DNA of 64,000 nt from Loxodes magnus. Lineage: Eukaryota; Ciliophora; Karyorelictea; Loxodida; Loxodidae. Positions 25,860 through 36,479 of the stretch are shown in pieces (positions within the stretch are counted from its first letter, which is position 1; every line of letters starts with the position of its first letter). Under the pieces are notes generated by a model. That model was not told the origin of the DNA. It saw nothing but the letters and a program-made list of their open reading frames with translations, and searched no databases. Position numbers and translations under genes: made by a program. The DNA lies in contig CAMPDV010000297.1 in the NCBI GenBank assembly GCA_946699065.1, positions 124,001 through 188,000 of the forward strand. The letters run 5' to 3'.

Positions 25860-26270
25860 CAGATACCTTTATCAGTATAAATGTTATACAATTTTGAGAA
25901 TTCTTTAGTTCCTTTATTTTTGACTGTAAAAATTACTATAAAACTTATTGCAGCCAAAGAAATACCTTTACTAATTTCTTCACAGAGTAATAGTTATCTG
26001 TCTATAAATATCCTTTGAAATTATTATTCCATATAATTCGTAAATTAAGTTAAAATTTGGATTTCTATATGAAGTATTTACTAGATTAGCTTTGCTCTAC
26101 TCTATTACAGCTAAATCTTCATTTTGATAATTTTTAGGAAATTAACTAATTCTTTCAAATCTGATGAAAGAACTTCCGATGCTTTAATTATTTTTGCTTT
26201 AATCCCATATTCCAATAGCATAATCTTAATATAGAATCCTTTTCCATTTTATAGATTTCTTAAATTAATT
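25860..26270 (-). pseudogene. USP C-terminal remnant
   Basis: The minus strand gives NYELYGIIISKD followed by RNQQRYFFGCNKF. This aligns with KYELYGVIIHKGN and RNQQWYFFDDDKF of the receptor-USP gene. The catalytic GHYVCY box is destroyed and the frame is broken. It is a third, much older copy of the USP end. It lies just downstream of the choline-transporter-like pseudogene on the same strand. Confidence 0.6.
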
Positions 26271-26449
26271 AATTTTAGTCTTAGATTAATAACTAAGATT
26301 AAATGTGCAAAACTTAATTAGATAGTTAGAAATACGTAATTGTTCTAATTTATTCTATCCATAGTTCTTATGTGAGTTATACTTAGCTTAGTTAATTTTT
26401 ATAAGAGTGTAAGTCAACAAATTTATATAATATACCTATATTAACCTTT

Positions 26450-28373
26450 TGTATATAGTTAGTTTGAATATAAATGGGTAAGGTAGTTTTATTAATTATA
26501 ACTTAAACATTTGACTTTCCTTTATATTATACCAATACTTAGTGTAAATTATTTAAAATTAAGACTTAATTAAAACATGTTAATTTAACATTTCATTTCT
26601 TAAATAGAGGCTACTTCTCAACTAGTTTGTCTGTCTTATCTTCTATGCTATGATATTTGAATTATTTCTTCTTTATTTTTCTTCCTTAACTGCTCGTTTG
26701 TTATTAGCATTTTTCATGAAATCATGTAAGTTTGAAGGTATCTATTCATTTAATTATTACTTATTCTAGCTTTCTAATTAATCTATTATATAGCACTACA
26801 TCATAGTATCAGCTCCAGTGCCTAACAAATTAAAGAAAGAAGACGAAATCACTAAAGCCATAACTAAGAATATCTAAGTATAAAATACTTACAATAATAT
26901 TAACAGCTGGATATTCTACATTTTCTGAAAAATCTGAAAAGTCTGATATGAAGTAAATTTTAACTGCCAGACTCACCGCAACTACAAAAAGCTTTCCAAT
27001 AAATTAAAGTATTTGCTCTAGTCCTTAAACATTAAATAATTATCTAGTGCTTTATAAAATTAATTTTAAGGAATCTTATCCTACCTAACAATTAGAAGCA
27101 CTGAATATTCCTGCTTAAATATAAGCCCCTTTATTGCAGTAGTTTAAAAAGCAACTACTTTAGATTATTTTTTTCTCTTCTTCTCTCTTTTATGTACAGC
27201 ACATACTTCTATCAAAAAAGCACTAAAAGAATCTGAATACTTAATGAAAAACAGAGCCCAAAGCAACTGTACTCATTTATCTAATGTACCATCTGCATGA
27301 ATATAAATATAGCTAGAAGCTTTTTATTTTATCCTCTTCTTCTGTATAGTACTACTGTACTAAACAACTCGCTATGATAAACATAATTGATTCTAAAATA
27401 AATGAAAGAATCCTGGCATCAATTATTGTTAATATTACTATTTATGTTCTAGCTATTTCGTCATGTTTAAATTAAATTGGATTGCTTTATCTTTTACTAT
27501 AGTTCCCTATGAATGTAGTAGCACAACCGTAAAGAGCCAAATAAAAGTTAATACTATTAAAAATAAAGTTAGTGGTGTTGATAAGAGAGTAAACAGTACT
27601 TGAAAGATAAATGTTGAAATTTAATCTAAAACGCACGAGCTTCTCTTAATTTCAAGCATTCAGAATGCTATCACTATGCAATAAACAACAAAAGCAATAA
27701 GGAAAATTATTCCAAAAGCTAAACATTATGTCTATGATTCTTAACTGTTGTCTTGTGTAGCTTGATAAAAAATCCTCCCAATAATATAAGAAAGCATCCA
27801 ATGGCAAAGATGACTGTTCAGATGAAGCAACCACAACATATTTTTATTGAAACAAACATAATAATGAGAGTCCTAAAGCAACCTTTAAGACATTCATTAC
27901 TAAATCTCATGATTATTCAAATTCAGCAATAAAATCCTCAAAAGTATTTTCAGAAGTTGATTTTTTATCTGGAAAATATATTTCTTCTTCTTTTTTGAGA
28001 GGATCCTCTACACAGTTCTAATGCTTTCAATCTTGTTAACTTGGATATGTAAAAGGTAAGTCAAAAGTAAAATTTTCTCTTTATAATGTTCTATTATAGA
28101 ATGGTATTCCTTTAATCAATCCATAAAAATTGCAATTGCAAAAAAGGAATTTGTATAGCAAGAAACGCTTGATTACCATTCTTAAGGACATTTCTTTACG
28201 CAGATTTAATAATTCTCTTCCTTTCCTTGTGGTGTTGACCTAAACATATAGTGATAATCTTATCTTTCATGTACTCCAAAATAAAATCATTCTGAATTCA
28301 ATGAATGGAACACTTCATCGATGTTTGCATTTATGTAACCATACACTGTAAAGAATAATTGATTAATAATCAT
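26450..28373 (-). pseudogene. Choline-transporter-like (SLC44/CTL) membrane protein, frameshifted
   Basis: It starts MIINQLFFTVYGYINANIDE. Next come an extracellular loop typical of CTL proteins (SE*FYFGVHERQDYHYMF, then ICVKKCPQEW) and a membrane segment (CCGCFI*TVIFAIG, TGA at an expected Trp). The C-terminal CTL hallmark follows (NYCNKGAYIQAGIFSASNC, GKLFVVAVSLAVKIYFI, then GADTMMQCYIDQLES). The family transports choline-related substrates in membranes. The segments lie in different frames, so several frameshifts, or introns I cannot resolve, interrupt it. The Lys/Gln-rich cytosolic tail ends near 26,450. Confidence 0.7.
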
Positions 28374-28639
28374 TAAGGATATAAATTATTTCTATTTATA
28401 TATTATCTTAAATCTAATAAAGAATAAACGCTTTAAAGAGAGACTCATGGCTTGTAAATATTTGGAGTGATAAAGAAATGTTTAATTTATATAAATTAAA
28501 AAAATGATTCAACTATTTTAATTTCCGGCTTAACTATGAAAATAAATGTTTAAAAAGAGTTTAAAGATTAAAAGTCTCAAAACTTAAAAATTAGCTAAGG
28601 TTCTTTTAACTTAAAGTCTATCGTTTGTGAATTTTGTTA

Positions 28640-30998
28640 AATTTCTTTTTCTCCATCTAAAATTTTAAATTTGCTAAATTTTTATTTTAGATTCTAAAAT
28701 AAGTATTATGTATTCCAGCCTTAAAACATTTTAAAATCAGTCTTTAATACTCTAAGGCTTTTATAAGCAGGATAATAGTTTCCTTCATTATCTTAAATAG
28801 GAAATTTCTAATTTAGGCTTTTTTCAATTACCTTAGATCTAAGGACCTCAAGCTATAGCAATCAGTTAGGATAGAAATAATTTCTTCATTAGTCAAGTTT
28901 CATTCTGAAAGTCTTAAACTTCTAAGATTTTTGATTTGAGAAAAAGTAGATTTTTGGTTTCTATCATTTATTATTTAAAATCCACTAAAATATAGAGATA
29001 AATTATTTTTTTAAGTTAGATAAAGAACATTTAGTTCTCAATGGATATATTACTGATATTAGAAAGTAGTATTGATTAGAGATTTTTACACATATGGAAG
29101 ATAAAGGTAAAAGTCTAATCAGTTAATTGTTTCATATCGATTAAGTAAATTGAAGTATATCTCTATCCATAAGAACCTATCTATAAAAGAGCTGAGTATG
29201 TAAGCTAGGCTAAGTTTTCTAAATGTAAAGCTTAAAGGTTAGGAACATTTTGTAATAGAAGTAATAAATTGCTATCATTGAAATCTAGACAGTTGGATAT
29301 CCCTAAAAACTTAAGTTATGTAAACTAATATCCAAAAAAGGATTCAAAAGATTTTTGACTGAAGTTTCCTATCAATTTTAGATATTAAAGTTTATTATTT
29401 CTAACTGTGTCTAATATTAATTAAGCTAATCCATGCTGAGAAGAGTCGATTTTAGTAATATTAGGGCATAATTTTATGAGGAAATCTTCTTGAGTAGTTT
29501 GAATACTTAACTCTTAAATGAAAGTTCCTTTATTTACTAAATAATCCCTTATAAAGTTGCTGTTAAGATATATTCCTTTTAATTTTATTATTTTTAAATT
29601 TGAATCTAAGCAAATCCCGTTTAAGAAAGATCCAGACAAGTTCTATTTGCTGAATTTATCACTCTAATTTAAGAGATAAATTGACTCTAAACTTATTAAA
29701 TCTTTCAAGTAGAACAAATCTTTATCACTTAATACCCCCTAAAGTAGAAGGCATTTTAGGTTTAAAAGAGAAATAAGGATTGGCATTTAGAACTATTTGA
29801 CTAAAAAATCAGATTAAATTCTTACATCAAATAGAATCTTTCAGTCTGTAAATTTTTTAAAAGCCTGAATAAAATATAAATAGAAAACTTTATTTAACTT
29901 TAGTCACTTAATCTCTAAGAAAACTAACTTAAATCCAAAGTTAAATTTTTTATATGTGCCATAGCTGTTTATTTCAGTAATCACTCTAATTTATTATTCA
30001 AATGTTTATCTTACTTTATTTCTATTTTATCAAACTTGTAATTCAACTAATTTGCATATTTAATATAACTTACTTATTGTCCTTTTATTTAAGTATTTAC
30101 AAGCTTCATTTAAAATATTTCTATTTTTCCAAAAAGATTTCTAAATTTAACTTTGTTATGAGAAACTTTAAAAGAATATTTATCTTTCCGTTTCAATTAC
30201 ATTTTTGTAGTCTTACTATTATTTATCTATGAAATTGTTATTTTTATTTTTTCATTAAATATAAGTTTATTAAATTTATTTTCCATTTAAAATTTAATCT
30301 CCTAGGTTTTAAAATTTTCCATCTCCCATTTTTTAATTATTTATTCAAAGACCTTCGTATTAGCAACCATTCGTTCACTTATGACTTCTATATCCATGTT
30401 GAAATAGTCATTTATTATGAAGTAAACTAAGTAGTTATGAACGTCAAAGTATACGAATTAATTTCTTGCTTAGATAGGAATTTTAATGCCTTAGAATGTT
30501 CATTCCCTGGATTACACGAATTGCTTATATCTTTCTTAATTGCTGAAGACCAAATAAATATTTCTTTTTATTTAACAATGAATTTGGTAACTGCTTGTCG
30601 TACTCGCTCCATATTTGATTTTTAAATATTTGTATCACTTCTTGGTTTTTGGCCTATTTCTCTACTAAATCAGTGCTTTCCAGATAGTGGTTAAAATAAG
30701 CTGCATCCTCCATATCTGATAGATCATCATAGGCAATTTAGTAGACTCTTACTATTTAGACTTCAGGGTTGTTGACTGAAATAAGTTACTCATTCTTTTG
30801 ATAAATTATTGCTTATGTTGTTTGCTTTTTTGCCGCTTTATTCTTTCTTATTTTATGCTTCTCCTTTTAGTGAAGTCCGTCCAATCATAGAATATTGATA
30901 TCCTTTTTCTGTTGAGCAAATAATTATTTAATGTTCATTCGATCAGTGAAATTGGCTCTGTGTAGTCTGAGTGCTTATGTTATGAGTCTGATTTCCAT
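28640..30998 (-). pseudogene. Leucine-rich repeat protein, fullest copy
   Basis: It starts at ATG 30,998 (MEIRLITQALRLHRANFTDR). An ~180-residue N-terminal region is rich in charged residues (DLSDMEDAAYFNHYLEST). After a frame change come a linker and C-terminal leucine-rich repeats (NVPNLQALHLENLAQLT; MCKNLQSILLSNISN). TGA occurs at DINIL*LDG and a few other places compatible with Trp. The LRR part is homologous to both arm copies, which lack the N-terminal region. LRR proteins of this type mediate protein-protein contacts; nothing identifies the partner. At least one frameshift near 30,430 makes function doubtful. Confidence 0.55.
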
Positions 30999-32087
30999 TC
31001 GTAATAAAGAAGGTTGGGCTAATTAAAGCGAAGACGTGGAAATAGGAAGTGCCTGAGGTTTTCTCTCCTACTTTGAGGAGGTGATATAAAAACTCTTCTG
31101 GAAGCTAACTATTTTTAATATATATAATAATATTTTATAATAAAATTTAAAGGCACCAAATATATTACTTTGCTAGTAATAAGAACAAACAAATTTTAAA
31201 TTAGGATATTTTACGGATATATTAAGTTGAGAAAACTCATGAAATTATTCAAGATAACTGAAGTTTGGGTTAAATTTTATATGAAACGATTAGTGATAAG
31301 AAAGCTGGAAAAATACTTGATTTAAAAAATTTTAAGTTCTAAGAAATGTTTAAAACTAATCTAATCTCTAATAGATAAAATTTATTTCTATTAACTATAA
31401 AACAGTCTCTATGCGATTCAAAAGCAATTTAAAATTCAGAAATATCAGTTTTAATAAATGAAATGAAAGTGATTTCCAAAATGTTATGAATCTTATCTAG
31501 AAAGCAAAAAATAATCAGAAAAGAAGAAGATTAATTATTTATTTTATGCTGTGGAGATTCTACAGAAAATTTGTAATTATAGTAAGTATATTATAAGCAG
31601 TAAGATATAAAAAAAGAAACTCCTTGATAAGAATCCTTTATGCTAGTATAATAAAAATAAAAAGTAAAGCAAGAATTGAGAGATTTAAAGTAGAAGCTAC
31701 AACGCTGCTTAGATATTTCAGAAATATAATAAATAGATAAAAACCAATATATAAACTTAACAATTATTCATTTGGCTGTAGTATGTAGCAATCAATCCAA
31801 AATCTACTTAGAATTTTAGTGTTCCTCAACCTTAAATAGGATAATTTTCTAGTTTTAAAGATACAAGCATAAGAAAAAGTTAATGATTTTACGATTTTAA
31901 AGTGCTTTTGATGATTAAGGATCTAAAGAATTGGGTGGATAAAGAATTAGATAGAAGAGAATGAGGTATGAGGTAAATAAGGAGTAAATGTTAAGAGTAA
32001 GAATATAAAGCTATTGAAGTTGATAATTTTATTTATCTAATTAAAATTGATTAAACTTAGATAATAATGTCACCAGTCAAATTTAGA
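30999..32087. other. Intergenic, with one weak frame
   Basis: The best frame is 31,486-31,911 on the plus strand, about 141 residues with TAA/TAG = Gln and no TGA, starting MNLIQKAKNNQKRRR. It is basic and hydrophobic and unrecognised. Its length is only marginally unusual for this base composition. Otherwise nothing was seen. Confidence 0.35.
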
Positions 32088-32600
32088 TTTTATTATATAT
32101 ATTATTAAACCGCCATAGTTGTTCGAAGGTGAACAACAAGGTCATCTTCATCAGAGGTTGGGGAAGTTAAATACCCATAATCGACTTTATATCTTCCTCT
32201 GCTTTGGTTTGGCCTCGAGACAAAAGATTCTTAGACCTTCGGCACTGGCTTAGTTTAGATTTAATTCTGGAACGAAAAAGAAATAATATTGCGAGCTTCA
32301 TCAGAGGTGGGGAATTTAAGTACCCATAATTGACATATGTCGTCCTCTGCTTTGGTGATGCAATGAGACACAATCCTGCCATGTCCTTGGACCTCCAACA
32401 AGTAGAAAAGATTACGAGTATTCTTAAACTATATCAGTATTGAACATTTTTATCAGTACTGAATAATTATACCAGTATTGAACAAGATCTACCAGTATCT
32501 GATAATTTTATCAGTAATAAACATTCCTGTCAGTATGAAACATTTTTTTAAAGAGCTGCGCACCAATGAGAGTGCTACGCGCTTTATAATAAAATTTATT
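32088..32600 (+). repeat. Composite ~520-bp repeat, copy 2 (internal)
   Basis: Same structure as the copies at the arm ends: leader, two ~60-bp blocks, 19-mers (32,430-32,548) and terminal hairpin (GAGCTGCG at 32,553 pairing with CGCGCT near 32,578). It lacks the 60 bp of outer flank shared by the two arm copies, so the common unit ends near 32,600. It is followed directly by the LINE remnant in the same orientation. Confidence 0.85.
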
Positions 32601-33019
32601 TATTTGTTTATTATTATAAATAATTAAAATAAAAGGAAATTAAAAGAAATATAGTCAATCAATCGTAAATTTGATAAATTTTTATTCTAGCAAGCTAAAA
32701 ACCTTGTCCATTAATTATGGAAATTTAAACAAATTTAATATGCTGAAAGTAATCTAAATTATTTTTGAAAATTCAAATTATCTCAAAATAAAATATGAAG
32801 AAGAAACTAAAAGCTTGTTTCAAGCTGAAAATTCAACAACTAAGTATAAAGACTTAGGAGAATGTAATAGATTAATAAGTTATTTTAATTATAATGTACC
32901 TTAACTTTAAAATTTTATCAGATAAGGTTCCTGAAGAAGAAACTGATATGAAATTAATAATTCCAAAGGAAGTTATATAAAAATAAACAGGAATATAACT
33001 AAAAGATCTATAGATAGTG

Positions 33020-35800
33020 AATAAAATAAAATAAAATTAAATTAAAATGGACAAAAAATTATTAGAATAATACACAATTTAAGTGATTTACATTTTAATG
33101 TAGTTTTTTTATTATCATCCTGAAATTTTGAGATATTTAGTGCACATTTTAAGAGATGAAAAAATAATTAAATAAATATGCATATTTAGAGAGGACTTCT
33201 TGGATTTTCTTAAATTAAGAAAAAATTAAAGATAGTCATAAAACAAAATTCCTATATTTAGAAAATAAGAACTTGTATAAAATAAGATAAAAGAAACTAA
33301 CTTAATCTATTTATGGACAATGTAAATAAAGGAATCCTGACAGAAATATGTAAGAATCTAAAAAACCTGATTAATAGAAAAAATAATAGTGAGTGCCCTT
33401 ATCAAAAGAAGATGTTAAGACTTTCAAGGATGAATGATAGTAGTTATATGAAGATGGCGATAATACGTTACCAATTAAATTCTTAAACAAGAGATAAATA
33501 ATGGTAAACGAGTACGAAATTTGAGAAAGCATTTTCTAACTGGCGAAATGAAATCAGCAAATCCTGAAATATAATTAAGAACAATTTTAGCTGGTGGAAA
33601 AATTAATAGAAGTAACTTGCAAAATGATAGCTAAGATGATTTAAGAGAAATACCTTAGGAGATTAAATAAAAATACATAACATTATAATACAAAAAAGGA
33701 GTATAGATGAAACCGATGAACTATAGACCAACTTCTTTATTGAATCGTGCTTTAAAATTTTAGACCCATGAATTTTCTAGCAATTGTAAGGATATCATTA
33801 TAATGATGAAATTTTATACTTATATTTAAAAAAAGGTGAATCATGCCCACTATAAATCTTCATTCTAAGAACAGTATATGAATGATCAATGCGGAATAAA
33901 AAAAATGTTTTTACGATATTTTGTTGATGTTAAGAAAGCTTATGACTCGGTGCAAAGGAAAAATATATGATAAATCCTTAACGATCTAAAGTACTAGAAT
34001 AGATAATTAAACTTTTAGCAAACTTTTACTGTGAAAAAGAAATTAAACTGAAAATCAATGATTAAATAGCAAAATCATTCGTAACAAATCAAGAGCTAAA
34101 GCAGGGAAACATAATATTATAGAGATAATTTAACTTGATAATAACAAGATTTCTTCATAGCTTGGAAGATTAAACTCTAGGAATTACGATAGACTATAAA
34201 AACGAAGAGGAATGAAAATAAGAAATATATGCAAGATTTTTTGCATACGCAGATGATCTAGCATTAATATATGAACGGGAATAATTAGAGGAAGTAATCG
34301 AAAATTTAATCTCATGGGCAGAAAAGTACAAAATGGAAGTTGTAGGTAAAACAAAATGAATAATATGAAAAGTTGCAGAAAATAGTAACTGAGTAAATTT
34401 TAGAAATACTATGGAGGTGGGAAATTTAAGGATAAAAGAGTAACGACCTTCTAGTACCTAGATTATATAATAGAAGAAACTCAGTTTTTAAAAACATGGA
34501 GAATAGACTAGAAGCAGCATAAAAGATGTAAACATGAATACTGGGAAAAATAAATATGAATAAGGAATTAACACCATATAATGCTGGAATAATGATAAAA
34601 GTTTTCGTAAGCTAAGCTTTCAGTTATGGAACAAAAGTGATTCCATATTACGAATTATTTTTAGGAAAATTAGTGATGAAACAATTATAAATAATATAGA
34701 GAAGATCTTTACAAACAATCTTAGATGCTCCTCTTTAAGTCAAAAAGGAGATGTTAGAATATTAACTGTAGTTTATGAAATTTAAACATTACCTATGGCA
34801 AAAAACGTTGAAATTAAGAGGCAAATAATAGGTAAATAAGGAAAAACGGTAGACGGATTAATATTCGACCTAATTAAAGAAAAGAATTTTATATTTGAAT
34901 AAATTTGCACAGTAATAAAATAAGAATTAAAAATTGAGGACAAAGATATATTTATAGATGATGGTAATAATAATTAATAATAGAAGAAAAACATTAATTG
35001 TGCAATTTGAAAATAAGAGTATACGTAGAAGATAGAGAAAGAATGAAGTAAACAATAACAATATTAGAGTATAGAAAGATGAGATTTGATGAACATGTAG
35101 TAGGACCACTCAATTACCTGAGATACAATAAAAAAGAAAATATATGCTACATATTTAGAATAAGAACGAGATGTAATGGGAGCAACTATCGCTTAAAAGA
35201 AAGAACTAGTTATGACAAGCCAGTGTTCTTTCTGCATTGATACAAGAGAAAATGAGTGACATATCATAGAAAAATGTTCAGAATATAAAGAAAGAAGATA
35301 AATATGTATTTGAAATCTAAGATTAATAGGAGTAGAGAGATAAGGAATGGAACTAACTATAAGGTACGATCAAATTTGAGAAATTCATTAGAACCTAAGA
35401 AAAGTAAAAAAGAGCTAAAGCTAACTTAATAATAAAAGATTATATAAAAGATATACTAGAAAAAAGGATACGAAGAAAATTGAAAAAAAGAAATAGGAAA
35501 ATACAATAGAGCAGTAAAAGGATAATTTTTATGAGTTTATAAAAGCTTGATCAGGATGAAAAGAATTAGAAACAAAAGTTAGCAAGATATGTAAGAAAAA
35601 ATAAAGGAAGTTTGCAATAAAAATCTATCAAAGCGTAAATAAGTAAAAAATAGAAGAACAAGAGATAATGTAGAGGAAAATGATGAAGAAATGAGATTAT
35701 CAAGAGAAGAATTTCTATTACCTGAAGGCATACTTGAAGAAACGTTATATATTGAAATATGGAAAGAGCTACGGGCCAACGAGGTGCTACGCTCTCTATA
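33020..35800 (+). pseudogene. Non-LTR retrotransposon reverse transcriptase (LINE ORF2) remnant
   Basis: Successive RT motifs appear in order: YKKG...NYRPTSLLN (about 33,690), VDVKKAYDSV (about 33,930, the first catalytic Asp), QELKQGN (about 34,095), FFAYADDLALIYE (about 34,240, the YADD active site), SWAEKYKMEV, and QYLDYIIEE. A thumb/C-terminal region follows (KVFVSQAFSYGTKV, then IIQRRSLQTILDAP). The typical LINE C-terminal zinc motif CSFC...HIIEKC lies near 35,220-35,280. Several frameshifts and many TGAs occur, some at Trp positions (RKNI*QILND). No endonuclease domain was recognised upstream, so it is probably 5'-truncated. The coding end runs into the tail at 35,766. Confidence 0.85.
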
Positions 35801-35805
35801 ATAAT
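35766..35805 (+). repeat. LINE 3' tail resembling the composite-repeat tail
   Basis: The sequence gagctacgggccaacgaggt, then gctacgctctctataata, parallels gagctgcgaaccaatgagag, then tgctacgcgctctataata, at the end of the composite repeats. Both can pair GAGC with GCTC, and both are followed by an AT-rich run. In the LINE this segment is still within the ORF2 frame (IWKELRANEVLRSL). Confidence 0.7.
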
Positions 35806-36479
35806 ATTTATTTATATTAATTTAGCAAAAAAATCTATATCTCATCGTAGTTCTTTTATCTTACAATAAAAGTAATTAAATGCTTTGTTATTTATATAAA
35901 AAATTAAAATATTATGATTATCTAAAATACGAAATAAGCTTTTTTAATTAATAAAGAAAGTCAAATAATAAAGAAAAGAAGTTAATGAGATCTTAAATAA
36001 GCTAAGAAAAATGAGAAAATAAAATTCCGATATTACGAGTAGAGCAAGCAATAAAAAAATGTGAATAGCATTGAAATATCAAATAAGTAATAACAGGATT
36101 CGTTTTAAAAAAAATTATATTTATATATTAATATAATTAATGTTACAAAAAAGCTTAAGCTTTGTCTAAAGATTTAATATCAAATTCTAAATCTAGTCAG
36201 AATTGGATAGATAAATTATTATTTATATATATCTAAAAATTTAAATTATCGTTATGGCTTTAAAGAGAAATTATTAAGAATAATCCTTAAGAAAATAAAA
36301 AGATCTTAGAATTCTAAATTAATAGCTCTAAATAGTAAAGTAATTCATATTTTAAATAATTATAAGCCTAAAAAATATAGGAAGAATCTTTTAACAATAT
36401 GAATAATTTGTGAGAATTTAAGAAGATTAAAATAGATAAGGAAAGTTTTAAGCAATCATATAAAAGAAAGAAAATAATT
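35806..36479. other. AT-rich stretch, no clear gene
   Basis: A possible start of the C2H2 pseudogene lies at 36,399 (MNNL*EFKKI), but I cannot align it with the family N-terminus. Otherwise nothing is recognised. Confidence 0.4.

Noticed and set aside
33020..35800. Polinton/Maverick or Tlr-type gene set (integrase, packaging ATPase, capsid)
   Set aside because: I searched by eye for these among the frames and saw only a non-LTR RT with the YADD motif; no integrase or ATPase signature was found, so resemblance to Tlr rests only on the repeat architecture.
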